NCBI GenBank assembly: GCA_937871985.1
Contig: CALMPB010000368.1
Coordinates: forward strand, 1 to 64,000
Length of the DNA stretch: 64,000 nt
Source of the DNA: an uncultured Burkholderiaceae bacterium
Lineage (GTDB): Bacteria > Pseudomonadota > Gammaproteobacteria > Burkholderiales > Burkholderiaceae
Direction of reading: 5' to 3'
Shown piece by piece: positions 25,800 to 34,670 of the stretch; within the stretch, counting starts at the first letter, position 1, and each line of letters opens with the position of its first letter. The notes under the pieces were generated by a model. The model saw nothing but the letters and a program-made list of their open reading frames with translations, was not told the origin of the DNA and made no database searches. The translations under genes were made by a program, and so were the position numbers.

Positions 25800-26588
25800 T
25801 TATTCTCCTTCAGGCGCTGGCGCAGCGGCGTCAGGCTTGCGGGGTCCACGGCCACGGCCGCCCGCGGGGCGACGGCCGTCCGGACGGTCGCCGCGAGGCG
25901 CACGGCGGGGACGGCGTTCGTCGTCGCGAGGCGCTGCGGTTTCAACGGGCATTTCGCCGTTGGGCAGCATGTCGCCTTTGTAGACCCATACTTTGATACC
26001 GATGATCCCGTAGGTCGTTTGCGCTTCGGCAGTGCCGTAGTCGATATTGGCGCGCAGCGTGTGCAAAGGCACACGGCCTTCGCGGTACCACTCGGTGCGG
26101 GCGATTTCAATACCGTTCAAACGGCCCGAGCTCATGATCTTGATGCCTTGGGCGCCAAGACGCATGGCGTTCTGCATGGAGCGCTTCATGGCGCGGCGGA
26201 ACTGGATGCGTTTTTCGAGCTGCTGGGCGATCGAGTCGGCGATAAGCTGAGCGTCGGTTTCCGGCTTGCGGATTTCCTCGATGTTGACGTGCACGGGCAC
26301 GCCCATCAGGCGTTGCAAATCGGACTTGAGGCTTTCGATGTCCTCGCCGCGCTTGCCGATTACCACGCCCGGACGAGCCGAGTAGACGGTAATGCGGGCA
26401 TTCTTGGCCGGACGCTCGATGACCACGCGGCCAACGGAAGCGCTTTTCAGCTTTTTCTTGAGGTATTCGCGTACGCGGATGTCTTCGGCCAGCATGCCGC
26501 CGAAGGCCTTGTCGTTAGCGTACCAACGCGAACTCCAGTTGCGGTTGACCGCGAGGCGGAACCCAATCGGGTGTACTTTTTGTCCCAT
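25800..26588 (-). CDS. rpsC: 30S ribosomal protein S3
   Basis: 262 residues; [14 protein letters not shown], the KH-domain region [18 protein letters not shown] and IKVWVYKGD identify S3. The C-terminal tail beyond about residue 220 is rich in Arg, Pro, Gly and Asp ([20 protein letters not shown]) and makes the protein longer than E. coli S3 (233), as is usual in related betaproteobacteria. Confidence 0.98.
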   Translation of the reverse strand: MGQKVHPIGFRLAVNRNWSSRWYANDKAFGGMLAEDIRVREYLKKKLKSASVGRVVIERPAKNARITVYSARPGVVIGKRGEDIESLKSDLQRLMGVPVHVNIEEIRKPETDAQLIADSIAQQLEKRIQFRRAMKRSMQNAMRLGAQGIKIMSSGRLNGIEIARTEWYREGRVPLHTLRANIDYGTAEAQTTYGIIGIKVWVYKGDMLPNGEMPVETAAPRDDERRPRRAPRGDRPDGRRPAGGRGRGPRKPDAAAPAPEGE

Positions 26589-26597
26589 TGCGACTCC

Positions 26598-26930
26598 TTA
26601 AGCCCCGACCTTGACCACGATGTGGCAGGTCTGCTTCTCGATACGGTTGCCACGGCCCTTGGCACGGGCGGAGAAGCGCTTCATCGACTGGCCCTTGTCC
26701 ACGTAGACCGTGGTGACCTTGAGTTCGTCGATATCGGCGCCGTCGTTGTGCTCGGCGTTGGCGATCGCGGACTCAAGCGCTTTCTTGAGGATGCCCGCGG
26801 CTTTCTTGGGTGTGAACGTCAGGATATTCAACGCCTGAGCCACCGACTTGCCACGGATGAGATCCGCGACAATACGGGTTTTCTGGGCGGAAATATGGAC
26901 GCCACGAATGATTGCAGTAGTTTCCATCAC
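26598..26930 (-). CDS. rplV: 50S ribosomal protein L22
   Basis: 110 residues, the same length as E. coli L22. [20 protein letters not shown] and the tunnel-hairpin region [20 protein letters not shown] are diagnostic. Its beta-hairpin lines the exit tunnel and is where macrolide-resistance changes occur in other species; nothing unusual is seen here. It directly follows rpsS. Confidence 0.98.
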   Translation of the reverse strand: MMETTAIIRGVHISAQKTRIVADLIRGKSVAQALNILTFTPKKAAGILKKALESAIANAEHNDGADIDELKVTTVYVDKGQSMKRFSARAKGRGNRIEKQTCHIVVKVGA

Positions 26931-27206
26931 TTACCTCTTCGACTTCTTGTCCGCCGCGTGACCCTTGAAGGTACGGGTCAGGGCGAACTCGCCGAGCTTG
27001 TGACCGACCATGTTCTCGTTGATGTAAACGGGAACGTGCTGGCGGCCATTGTGCACAGCAATCGTCAGCCCAATGAACTCGGGCAGGATGGTTGAACGGC
27101 GCGACCAGGTTTTGATCGGCTTCTTGTCTTTGCCCTCGACGGCGGCATCGATCTTTTTGATCAGATGCGCATCGACGAACGGGCCCTTTTTAATTGAACG
27201 TGCCAT
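26931..27206 (-). CDS. rpsS: 30S ribosomal protein S19
   Basis: 91 residues; [35 protein letters not shown] and [15 protein letters not shown] are classic S19 motifs. S19 contacts S13 and 16S rRNA in the small-subunit head. Position between rplB and rplV is the conserved order. Confidence 0.98.
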   Translation of the reverse strand: MARSIKKGPFVDAHLIKKIDAAVEGKDKKPIKTWSRRSTILPEFIGLTIAVHNGRQHVPVYINENMVGHKLGEFALTRTFKGHAADKKSKR

Positions 27207-27218
27207 TTGGTTCGCCCC

Positions 27219-28046
27219 TTACTTGCGCTTGCGACGCGAGACAATCATGTTGTCCGTGCGCTTGTTACGACGAGTCCTGTAGCCCTTGGCCGGTGTGCCC
27301 CATGGGCTGACCGGCTCACGGCCCTCGCCAGTACGGCCTTCGCCGCCACCGTGCGGGTGATCGACCGGGTTCATGGCAACGCCACGCACCGTAGGACGAA
27401 TACCGCGCCAGCGGACTGCGCCGGCCTTGCCGATTTGACGCAAGCTATGTTCTTCGTTGCCCACTTCACCGATGGTTGCGCGGCAATCGATGTGCACGCG
27501 GCGGACTTCGCCCGAGCGCAGGCGAACCTGAGCATAGACGCCTTCGCGGGCCATCAGGACAGCCGATGCGCCAGCCGAACGCGCCAATTGGGCGCCTTTG
27601 CCGGGCAGCATTTCGATGCAGTGGATCGTGGTTCCAACGGGAATGCTGCGGATGGGCAGCGTGTTGCCGGCGCGGATGGGAGCATCGGTTCCGGACAGCA
27701 GGCTTGCGCCAACCTCGAGACCACGAGGAGCGATGATGTAACGACGTTCGCCGTCGGCGTAGCAAAGCAAGGCAATGTGCGCAGTACGGTTGGGATCGTA
27801 TTCGAGGCGTTCGACCTTGGCAGGGATGCCGTCTTTGTTGCGACGGAAGTCGACAAGACGGTAATGCTGCTTATGGCCGCCGCCACGATGGCGAACCGTG
27901 ATGTGGCCGTTGTTGTTACGGCCCGAACCACGGGTTTGCTTTTCGAGCAGGGGAGCGTGCGGCGCGCCTTTATGCAGAGTAGGCGTTACCACCTTGAGCA
28001 TGCCGCGGCGTCCTGCCGAGGTTGGCTTGACTTTAACGAGTGCCAT
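27219..28046 (-). CDS. rplB: 50S ribosomal protein L2
   Basis: 275 residues (E. coli 273). [17 protein letters not shown] at the start and [20 protein letters not shown] near the C-terminus are the hallmark regions; the latter lies by the peptidyl-transferase centre. The stop of rplW directly precedes its start on this strand. Confidence 0.98.
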   Translation of the reverse strand: MALVKVKPTSAGRRGMLKVVTPTLHKGAPHAPLLEKQTRGSGRNNNGHITVRHRGGGHKQHYRLVDFRRNKDGIPAKVERLEYDPNRTAHIALLCYADGERRYIIAPRGLEVGASLLSGTDAPIRAGNTLPIRSIPVGTTIHCIEMLPGKGAQLARSAGASAVLMAREGVYAQVRLRSGEVRRVHIDCRATIGEVGNEEHSLRQIGKAGAVRWRGIRPTVRGVAMNPVDHPHGGGEGRTGEGREPVSPWGTPAKGYRTRRNKRTDNMIVSRRKRK

Positions 28047-28343
28047 TTAGTTCACCTCCGTAAAGTCGAGTTCCTGGCCGTCCTTGAGCGAGACATAGGC
28101 CTTGCGCTCGTTGTTGCGGCGGCCCATGAAACGGCCAAAGCGCTTTTGCTTGCCCTTTTGGTTCAGAACCTGAACGGACTCGACTTCGACTTTGAACAGT
28201 AGCTCGACGGCCGCCTTGATTTCAGGCTTGGTAGCATCAGCTACGACACGGAAAGCGACTTGCTGGTTTTTTTCGGCAACGAACGTGGCTTTTTCAGTCA
28301 CGACCGGAGCGAGGATAATTTGCATTAAACGTTCGGCGTTCAT
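28047..28343 (-). CDS. rplW: 50S ribosomal protein L23
   Basis: 98 residues (E. coli 100). [19 protein letters not shown] and [20 protein letters not shown] are diagnostic. L23 forms the exit-tunnel docking site for trigger factor and SRP. It overlaps the end of rplD by 4 nt. Confidence 0.98.
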   Translation of the reverse strand: MNAERLMQIILAPVVTEKATFVAEKNQQVAFRVVADATKPEIKAAVELLFKVEVESVQVLNQKGKQKRFGRFMGRRNNERKAYVSLKDGQELDFTEVN

Positions 28344-28960
28344 CCCAACATCTCCTCGAGTTGAGCGATAGCCGGCTTGGTGATCAGCACTTTCTTGTAG
28401 TGGATCAGCGACAGCGGATCGGCATAACGCGGTTCGACCACGGCAACGTGCGGCAGGTTGCGGGTGGCGAGGTAAACGTTTTCGTCGAGCACATCGGTGA
28501 TGATAAGCACCGACTCGAGGCCCATGCCTTTGAGCTTGGCCGCGGCCTGCTTGGTCTTGGGGGTTTCGAGCTGGAAGCTGTCGACGATGGCGATGCGGTC
28601 TTCACGAGCCAACTGCGAAAGGATCGCACGGATACCGGCGCGATACATTTTCTTGTTGACCTTTTGGGTGAAGTTTTCGTCGGGCGAATTCGGGAACGCA
28701 CGACCGCCTCCACGCCAGATGGGCGAGGAAGTCATACCGGCGCGAGCGCGGCCAGTGCCCTTTTGGCGCCATGGCTTCTTGGTGCTGTGCTTGACTTCGG
28801 CGCGGTCTTTCTGGGCGCGGTTGCCGCTGCGGGCATTGGCCTGGAAGGCGACGACGATCTGGTGCACCAGCGCTTCGTTGAAGTCGCGACCGAAAACGGT
28901 GTCGGGAGCGGCAACGGTGGACGAGGATTGGCCCTGGTCATTCAGGAGCTTGAGTTCCAT
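28340..28960 (-). CDS. rplD: 50S ribosomal protein L4
   Basis: 206 residues (E. coli 201). The loop region [25 protein letters not shown] and the C-terminal [15 protein letters not shown] are diagnostic. In E. coli L4 is also the autogenous regulator of the S10 operon. Here the operon begins at rplC with two leader hairpins, so any similar control would have to act there. Confidence 0.98.
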   Translation of the reverse strand: MELKLLNDQGQSSSTVAAPDTVFGRDFNEALVHQIVVAFQANARSGNRAQKDRAEVKHSTKKPWRQKGTGRARAGMTSSPIWRGGGRAFPNSPDENFTQKVNKKMYRAGIRAILSQLAREDRIAIVDSFQLETPKTKQAAAKLKGMGLESVLIITDVLDENVYLATRNLPHVAVVEPRYADPLSLIHYKKVLITKPAIAQLEEMLG

Positions 28961-28962
28961 AT

Positions 28963-29652
28963 TTAGGCTCCTTTCTTGGCGGACATCTTGATGGCCGGAC
29001 GCACGATGACGTCGGAATTCTTGTGGCCGGGGACGGCGCCCTTGACCAGCAACAAACCGCGCTCGGCATCGACACGGACGATGTCAAGATTTTGAACGGT
29101 GCGGGTGACGTCACCGAGGTGGCCCGCCATTTTCTTGCCAGGGAAGATACGGCCGGGGTCTTGCGCCTGGCCGATGGAACCTGGAACCCGGTGCGAACGC
29201 GAGTTACCGTGCGAATTGCGCTGCGAGGTAAAGTGGTGGCGCTTGATGGTGCCGGCAAAGCCTTTACCAATCGTCGTACCGGTTACGTCCACTTTCTGGC
29301 CCGCTTCGAATACGCTTTCGACGGCCACAACGGCGCCGGCTGTAAATTCAGCGGCTTTGGCGGGGTCGAGACGGAATTCTTTGAGGATGCTACCGGCTTC
29401 GGAGCCGGCTTTGGCATAGTGCCCGGCCTCGGGTTTGGTCACGCGCGAGGCGCGACGGCTGCCGTAGGCTACTTGCACGGCCGCATAACCATCGATTTCT
29501 GGTGACTTGACTTGGGTAACGCGGTTGTTCGACACGTCCAGCACGGTTACCGGGATGGACTCGCCTTCCTCGGTAAAAATACGGGTCATGCCAACCTTGC
29601 GCCCCACGAGCCCCAGCCGATGCGCGGCAGGCGTAGGTGTCGAGTTCGACAT
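28963..29652 (-). CDS. rplC: 50S ribosomal protein L3
   Basis: 229 residues from the ATG at 29652, which has GGAG 6 nt upstream; the frame is open to an ATG at 29697, but that start would overlap leader hairpins. [20 protein letters not shown] at the N-terminus and [20 protein letters not shown] are diagnostic of L3, an early assembly protein near the peptidyl-transferase centre. It is the first gene of the operon; rpsJ, which precedes rplC in most bacteria, is absent here, and the next gene upstream is guanine deaminase on the other strand. Confidence 0.97.
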   Translation of the reverse strand: MSNSTPTPAAHRLGLVGRKVGMTRIFTEEGESIPVTVLDVSNNRVTQVKSPEIDGYAAVQVAYGSRRASRVTKPEAGHYAKAGSEAGSILKEFRLDPAKAAEFTAGAVVAVESVFEAGQKVDVTGTTIGKGFAGTIKRHHFTSQRNSHGNSRSHRVPGSIGQAQDPGRIFPGKKMAGHLGDVTRTVQNLDIVRVDAERGLLLVKGAVPGHKNSDVIVRPAIKMSAKKGA

Positions 29653-29665
29653 CATTTTCTCCATT

Positions 29666-29685
29666 CCCGACTGCGATTGGTCGGG
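29666..29685 (-). promoter_or_regulatory. Leader hairpin just before rplC
   Basis: CCCGAC and GTCGGG form a 6-bp stem with an 8-nt loop, immediately upstream of the rplC ribosome-binding site. It would be part of the mRNA leader and could affect translation of rplC. Confidence 0.4.
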
Positions 29686-29705
29686 GCTAATTTTCATACA
29701 TATAA

Positions 29706-29726
29706 AACCAAAAGATTTTTTTGGTT
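29706..29726 (-). promoter_or_regulatory. Leader hairpin with T-rich tail upstream of rplC
   Basis: On the minus strand AACCAAAA and TTTTGGTT form a perfect 8-bp stem around 5 nt, followed by TTATAT. It resembles a weak intrinsic terminator or attenuator in the rplC leader; it lies 54 bp before the rplC start. Confidence 0.45.
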
Positions 29727-29864
29727 AAGCTAGCACTTTAACATGGGTTGACTCCAGTAGGCAAGCCAAGCATCCGGACAAACCCTAGAGCTGTTGTTTT
29801 TACCTATGAACGTAGCGTTAATCTCGTATAGTTGTCGATTGCCAAAATGCCAACAGGATCCTAC

Positions 29865-31190
29865 ATGACACCCGCTTCCGGGCATCTTGCGTTGCGCGGC
29901 CCCACCCTGTCCTTCGTCGCCGACCCGTTCCAGGCCGGCGACCAGGCCGCCATGCGCTATGAATCCGACGGACTCATCATCATTGAACACGGCAAGATAA
30001 AGGCGGCCGGCGACTACACCAGCCTGAAGCCGCAGCTCGGGCGGCTCAAGCCCGTGCACTATCCCGATTCGCTCATCCTGCCCGGCTTTATCGACACCCA
30101 CGTCCATTACCCGCAAACGCAGATGATCGGCGGCTACGGCGCCCAGCTCATCGACTGGCTCAACAAATATACGTTCGTCACCGAGCAGCAATTCGGCAGC
30201 CCGGATCACGCGGCCCTGGTCGCGGGCGTCTTCCTGCAGGAATGCCTGCGCGCCGGCACCACCACAGCGGCCGTGTACTGTACCATCCACCCCGAATCGG
30301 TCGAGGCGCTGTTCGAAGCGGCCTTTGCCCGCGGCATGCGCATGATCGCCGGCAAGGTGCTCATGGACCGCAACGCCCCCGCCGCCCTCCTGGATACGGC
30401 CCGATCCGGCTACGACCAGTCCGAGGCCCTGATCACCAAATGGCACGGCCAAGGCCGGCTGGCGTATGCGGTCACCCCGCGCTTCGCCCCCACCAGCACG
30501 TCCACGCAGCTCGAAGCCGCGGCCGCGCTATGGAAAAAGCACCCCGGCACCTATATGCAAACCCATCTGGCCGAAACCCTGCAGGAAAACGAATGGGTCA
30601 AAAGCCTGTTCCCCGAGCGCGCCAACTACCTGGATGTCTACGCCCATTACGGCCTGACCGGCCCGCGCGCCGTTTTCGGCCATGCCCTGCATTTACAGGA
30701 AGAGGAATGGCAGCATCTGGCCGCCAGCGGCTCCGCCGTCGCGCACTGCCCCACCTCCAACAGCTTTCTGGGCAGCGGCCTGTTCAACTTCACCCGGGCC
30801 AGGCAGCCGCAGGCGCCCGCCCAGGCCATTCGCACCGGGCTGGCCACCGACGTCGGCGGCGGCACCACTCTTTCCATGCTCAGAACCATGGGCGAAGCCT
30901 ATAAAATCGGCCAATTCGGCCATTATTCGCTTTCCGCTCCCAAGGCTTTTTACCTGGCAACCCGCGGCGCGGCGCACTCCTTGTACCTGGACGACAAGAT
31001 CGGCTCCATCGCGCCGGGCATGGAGGCCGACCTGCTGGTGCTCGACATGAAATCGACGCCTATCATCGACTTTCGCATGAATTATTGCGAAACGCTCGAA
31101 GACGCCTTGTTCGTGCAAATGACCATGGCCGACGACCGCGCGACCCGAGCGGTGTATGTGGCGGGCAGGCTGGCGTATTCGCGCGGCTGA
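29865..31190 (+). CDS. guaD: Guanine deaminase
   Basis: 441 residues of the amidohydrolase superfamily. The metal-binding HxH is in PGFIDTHVHYPQ, further ligands are expected in QTHLAETLQEN and in FGHALHL, and the catalytic Asp is in TDVGGGTTLSM. It converts guanine to xanthine and ammonia with zinc. The ATG at 29865 has AGGA 6 nt upstream; an earlier in-frame ATG at 29832 is less well supported. It is divergent from the ribosomal operon and stands alone, with no xanthine dehydrogenase cluster beside it. Confidence 0.93.
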   Translation: MTPASGHLALRGPTLSFVADPFQAGDQAAMRYESDGLIIIEHGKIKAAGDYTSLKPQLGRLKPVHYPDSLILPGFIDTHVHYPQTQMIGGYGAQLIDWLNKYTFVTEQQFGSPDHAALVAGVFLQECLRAGTTTAAVYCTIHPESVEALFEAAFARGMRMIAGKVLMDRNAPAALLDTARSGYDQSEALITKWHGQGRLAYAVTPRFAPTSTSTQLEAAAALWKKHPGTYMQTHLAETLQENEWVKSLFPERANYLDVYAHYGLTGPRAVFGHALHLQEEEWQHLAASGSAVAHCPTSNSFLGSGLFNFTRARQPQAPAQAIRTGLATDVGGGTTLSMLRTMGEAYKIGQFGHYSLSAPKAFYLATRGAAHSLYLDDKIGSIAPGMEADLLVLDMKSTPIIDFRMNYCETLEDALFVQMTMADDRATRAVYVAGRLAYSRG

Positions 31191-31196
31191 TCCGGG

Positions 31197-31210
31197 GCCG
31201 CGATAGCGGC
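31197..31210. terminator. Short hairpin between convergent genes
   Basis: GCCGC and GCGGC form a 5-bp stem with a GATA loop in the 26-bp gap between guanine deaminase and the convergent gamma-glutamyltransferase gene. Weak terminator candidate. Confidence 0.35.
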
Positions 31211-31216
31211 GCGCCC

Positions 31217-32869
31217 CTACCAGGCAAGGGCAAAGGCTTGGCGACGCATGTCCGCCGCAACCTCAAGCCAGCCGCTGCCGCTACGCCGCACCAGTTTTGC
31301 CGAACCAAAATAAAACTCGTGATTCGAGTTTTCAATTACGGTATGCCCGTGCTGGCGAAGCTGCTCGGCGACTTCGCCCGCTATACCTGGTTCGAGCAGG
31401 ACGGCACCGTCGCGCGACAGACTCCATCGAGGCCCTGAAACGAGGCTACCGAGCGTCGACGTCGAACTCAAAGCACCGGTGATGAGTTGAAACCCGGTCG
31501 TCGTCTGGCTGACCCCGCCGGGCGAGGCCCCGGCCATGCGGCAAGCACGTCCATCCCCGGAAGTCATCAGCCAGGGGTTGAGAGTATGGGAAGGCCGAAC
31601 ACCCGACCCAATCGAATTGACCAAGCCGGGCCGGGCTTCGAAATCGTACATCCGGTTGTTCAGCAATATGCCCGTCTCTTCCTCTACCGCGCAACTGCCA
31701 AAAGGCTGAAATACACTTTGCAGCAGCGAAACAGCGTTGCCATCGCGATCCATGGCAACAAACCCGGACGTATCACCGATATCCAGGCGGCTTTTTTTCA
31801 ATGCGGCATGATCCGCCCCCGGTTTCATCGACGCCCCCAGTCCAAACTGCTCCGGTGTCTGGACTGTGCGCAGAGGATCGCCGATCAGGTTGCGCCCCTG
31901 GGCAATGGCGGCCATTGCATTTTCTACATCGACGGCCATGCCGGGCTCTTCGCCCGCGTGACGGGCCGCCCCCCAGATATCCAGCAGGCGCAGCATCAGA
32001 ACGCCCGTCGAATTGGGGGGCGCCACATGAACAACCGTATCGGCAACGCAGCTCGACCAGGGCATGGCCCAATCCGCGCTCGCGGACTCGAAATCCTCGG
32101 GTTTGAACAAGCCGTCGTGTGCCTGGCTGAACCGCACGAGCGCATGAACGACTTCACCACGGTAAAACCCGTCTTCGCCGTCCCGGGCAATCTTTTGCAG
32201 AACGCGCGCCACGTTGGCCTGCCGGAACGTGTCGCCCGCGGTCAGCGTATGCCCGCCGGGCTGGAAAATTCGGCCGAAACCTGGCTGCCTAGTGTCCTCG
32301 GGTTTTACATTGCGCAGGTTTCGAGCCAGCTCTTCCGGCGTGGCAATGCCGCCTTCCGCCAACGCAATCGCTGGCGCAAGTATCTGTTTCCAGTCCCGGC
32401 GCCCAAAGCGCTCGTGCGCCCGCGCCCACAAACGCACCAGGGTCGGAACCACGGCCGCCCTGGAGCCGCGCTGGGGCATCCCGCTTTCGAACAACGCCGG
32501 CGAAGCATCAAGAGGCGCCCGCCCCGTCCCGTTCAGGACATGGACGCAGCCAGTGGACGCATCGTAATACAACAGCATGCCGCAGCCGCCCAACGATGTG
32601 GCATGCGGCAAAACAACCGTTAAAACCGCCGACGCGGCAATGGTTGCATCCATTAAGGACCCACCCGCGTCCAGGCAGTCTTTTGCCGCAAGACTGGCCA
32701 GATGATGTCCGGACGCCAGCGCGGCATTGGCGCTGTATAAGCTTTTCGGTCGAGAGTTCATGCCAGGAAACGCCTTGGTGATGTAGTTGGATGGGAAGCG
32801 CGCTCGTCCATGAAAGCACGATCTCTGGAATGCCGCGCCGGCATCCAGCATGACCCGGCCATGGATCAT
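31217..32869 (-). CDS. Gamma-glutamyltransferase family protein
   Basis: 550 residues as a single precursor of the Ntn-hydrolase gamma-glutamyltransferase family. The autocleavage Thr is probably that of GDTSGFVAMDRDGNAVSLLQS; the glutamate-binding region is SGVRPSHTLNPW, followed by GASPGG. No signal peptide is evident, so it may act in the cytosol. The first 36 residues do not resemble the family, and an ATG at 32761 (MNSRPKSLYS) may be the true start; the upstream ATG at 32869 is only 10 bp after the preceding stop. It is the last gene of the operon that begins with the FadR-type regulator. There it might hydrolyse a gamma-glutamyl conjugate or another amide intermediate rather than glutathione. 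Confidence 0.85.
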   Translation of the reverse strand: MIHGRVMLDAGAAFQRSCFHGRARFPSNYITKAFPGMNSRPKSLYSANAALASGHHLASLAAKDCLDAGGSLMDATIAASAVLTVVLPHATSLGGCGMLLYYDASTGCVHVLNGTGRAPLDASPALFESGMPQRGSRAAVVPTLVRLWARAHERFGRRDWKQILAPAIALAEGGIATPEELARNLRNVKPEDTRQPGFGRIFQPGGHTLTAGDTFRQANVARVLQKIARDGEDGFYRGEVVHALVRFSQAHDGLFKPEDFESASADWAMPWSSCVADTVVHVAPPNSTGVLMLRLLDIWGAARHAGEEPGMAVDVENAMAAIAQGRNLIGDPLRTVQTPEQFGLGASMKPGADHAALKKSRLDIGDTSGFVAMDRDGNAVSLLQSVFQPFGSCAVEEETGILLNNRMYDFEARPGLVNSIGSGVRPSHTLNPWLMTSGDGRACRMAGASPGGVSQTTTGFQLITGALSSTSTLGSLVSGPRWSLSRDGAVLLEPGIAGEVAEQLRQHGHTVIENSNHEFYFGSAKLVRRSGSGWLEVAADMRRQAFALAW

Positions 32870-32879
32870 GGCGGGATTT

Positions 32880-33980
32880 CTACATGGCCGCTTTCTCGTT
32901 CAGACGTATGCGACGGATTGCGCCCGCAACCAGCAATGGATGAATGCCGAGCGAATCCCGCAATATTTTTTCATCAAGAGCGCACAAAGCCTCCCTCTCG
33001 ATGTCATCCAGTTCAAACTGGATGATGTAGGCATCCGGCGATTCGAGAAACTGCCGGCAGGCTTGCGAATCGACTCTTAACCGCTGCAAAGCCCGCGATA
33101 ATTCAACCCGGTTCGACGGAGTGTGCCTGTACCATAACTCATCCGTGTCGCGCCGTTCGGAAAAACTGAACCAGCTCAGGATCGCATAGGTGTGATGCCA
33201 GTTTTCTTCCAGCACGGCCTGGTCGGGGCACACTTCCCCTAAAGCGCCTGCAAGCATGAGCCAGGAGCGCGCTTCCACGTTGCCGGTTCGATCGAGTTCG
33301 GATGCATTGGAGGCCAGCAGGCGGCGAAGATTGCCCTCCACGGCGGCATTAAAAACCATTTTGTCGAACTCAAGATCGGGGCCGGGTTCCGCATAACGCG
33401 CGGTACCCGGGTAATGCGACAGACCTCCACTGGCAACAAGCACCGCACGCCGATTCAAGCGCGCCAGAACTCTATGCAAGGCCTTGCCGAATTCGAAACA
33501 TCGTTCGGGCCGAGGTTGGGGGGGAACATACGCATTCACGAAGATGGGCAGTACCGGCGTATCGCGCCGCCAGCCCATGAACTCGATCGGAATGGTAAAC
33601 GGCGTGCCCAGCTCGGCGCTCAACGTGAAGGCCGGATCGAAGCCCTCTTCCTGCAACTCCCGCACCACGGCGTAGCCGACGTCGCCGTCGACGGACCACC
33701 ATCCGCTGTGCTGATCCTGCCCCCGCGCCTGGTCGGCGCAATGCAAAGTAAACGCGGGTATCGAATCCAGGATGAACTGATCCCCGTGCTCGTTGGACAC
33801 CACGATGATCAGGTCGGGACTCAACGCGCGCAGGGCGTTTCCGGCCTCAAGCATGGCCGCCTTGACACGTGCGATCTGCTCGGGGGATTCGCTCTTGGGC
33901 GCGCTTAATAATTGCGGCGCATGAGGAACGGCGGCGGCGCCAACAATGCCGGCGGATCGGCCGATTATCGGTGAATTCAT
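32880..33980 (-). CDS. LigB-type extradiol dioxygenase fused to a LigA-like domain
   Basis: 366 residues. The class III extradiol catalytic domain spans about 1-285, with PHAPQLL near the N-terminus, SNEHGDQF (residues about 62-69) and ASGGLSHYPGT carrying the expected active-site histidine. The last 70 or so residues (SQACRQFLESPDAYIIQFEL then a helical tail with HPLLVAGAI) resemble the small LigA subunit, so both subunits are joined in one chain, as in gallate dioxygenases. It should cleave a dihydroxylated ring with Fe(II) and O2. It lies in the operon with a molybdenum hydroxylase large subunit and C-C and lactone hydrolases. Confidence 0.85.
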   Translation of the reverse strand: MNSPIIGRSAGIVGAAAVPHAPQLLSAPKSESPEQIARVKAAMLEAGNALRALSPDLIIVVSNEHGDQFILDSIPAFTLHCADQARGQDQHSGWWSVDGDVGYAVVRELQEEGFDPAFTLSAELGTPFTIPIEFMGWRRDTPVLPIFVNAYVPPQPRPERCFEFGKALHRVLARLNRRAVLVASGGLSHYPGTARYAEPGPDLEFDKMVFNAAVEGNLRRLLASNASELDRTGNVEARSWLMLAGALGEVCPDQAVLEENWHHTYAILSWFSFSERRDTDELWYRHTPSNRVELSRALQRLRVDSQACRQFLESPDAYIIQFELDDIEREALCALDEKILRDSLGIHPLLVAGAIRRIRLNEKAAM

Positions 33981-34029
33981 TAGCGTATTCCTGCGTAAAT
34001 ATGACTAACGGTTTTTGCGCGATACACGA

Positions 34030-34650
34030 TCAGGCTCCAAACCACAGGCAGGCCGCAACAATGATCACAACGGCCGCGAGCCCCCAAGTCCACACCGAAC
34101 GAGACTTCACCGTGCGGCTGGCCGCAGGCGCGGTCTGCACAGAAACTTCGGCCGCACTTTCAGTCTGCGGGGCGGGGGCATCGGCGGCTTCGTTCTTCGC
34201 CGCCTCGGACGGCTCCACACGGGCTTTGAAGCGGGTGAAGAAATCGTCGGCCAGCTTGCGCGCCACGCCGTCGATGAGACGCGCGCCCACCTGGGCGAGT
34301 TTGCCGCCCACCTGGGCCTCGACCGTGTAGCTCAATTGGGTGCTCGAGTTTTCCGTTGTAGCCAAGGCAACGGTCGTGCGCCCTTTGCCAAAGCCAGCGG
34401 CTCCTCCGGACGCATTGAATGTCATGGTGTACGACGTAGAAGGCACAATATCCGAGAGCTCCAGTCTGGAATCGAATTTGGCCTTTACCGGCCCAATCGC
34501 GGCCTTCATAACCACACTGTATTGGTTCTCGCCGGTTGGAGCGATGGACTCGCATCCCGGGATGCAGTCCTTCAGCACCTCGGGGTCGTTCAAGGCCGCC
34601 CATACCACGTCACGGCCCGCCGCTATAGTTTGTGCTCCCGCCATTTCCAT
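34030..34650 (-). CDS. CoxG-like SRPBCC domain protein with C-terminal membrane anchor
   Basis: 206 residues from the ATG at 34650, which has AGGAG 8 nt upstream. The first 150 residues are a CoxG/SRPBCC domain (VWAALNDPEVLKDCIPGCES, GGKLAQVGARLIDGVARKLADDFF). An Ala/Pro/Glu-rich linker and one transmembrane helix (WTWGLAAVVIIVAACLWF) end the chain. CoxG-like proteins accompany molybdenum hydroxylases of the CO dehydrogenase family and have been linked to maturation or membrane attachment. The Mo-hydroxylase large-subunit gene lies three genes upstream in the same operon. Confidence 0.88.
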   Translation of the reverse strand: MEMAGAQTIAAGRDVVWAALNDPEVLKDCIPGCESIAPTGENQYSVVMKAAIGPVKAKFDSRLELSDIVPSTSYTMTFNASGGAAGFGKGRTTVALATTENSSTQLSYTVEAQVGGKLAQVGARLIDGVARKLADDFFTRFKARVEPSEAAKNEAADAPAPQTESAAEVSVQTAPAASRTVKSRSVWTWGLAAVVIIVAACLWFGA

Positions 34651-34670
34651 ATTGGGTACTCCTCGATTGT

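Noticed and set aside
25782..27095. 437-codon plus-strand open frame across the ribosomal genes
   Set aside because: Antisense to rpsC, rplV and rpsS, which are unmistakable; no protein-like motifs in the antisense product.
31487..32623. 378-codon plus-strand open frame
   Set aside because: Antisense to the gamma-glutamyltransferase-family gene; no recognisable motifs.
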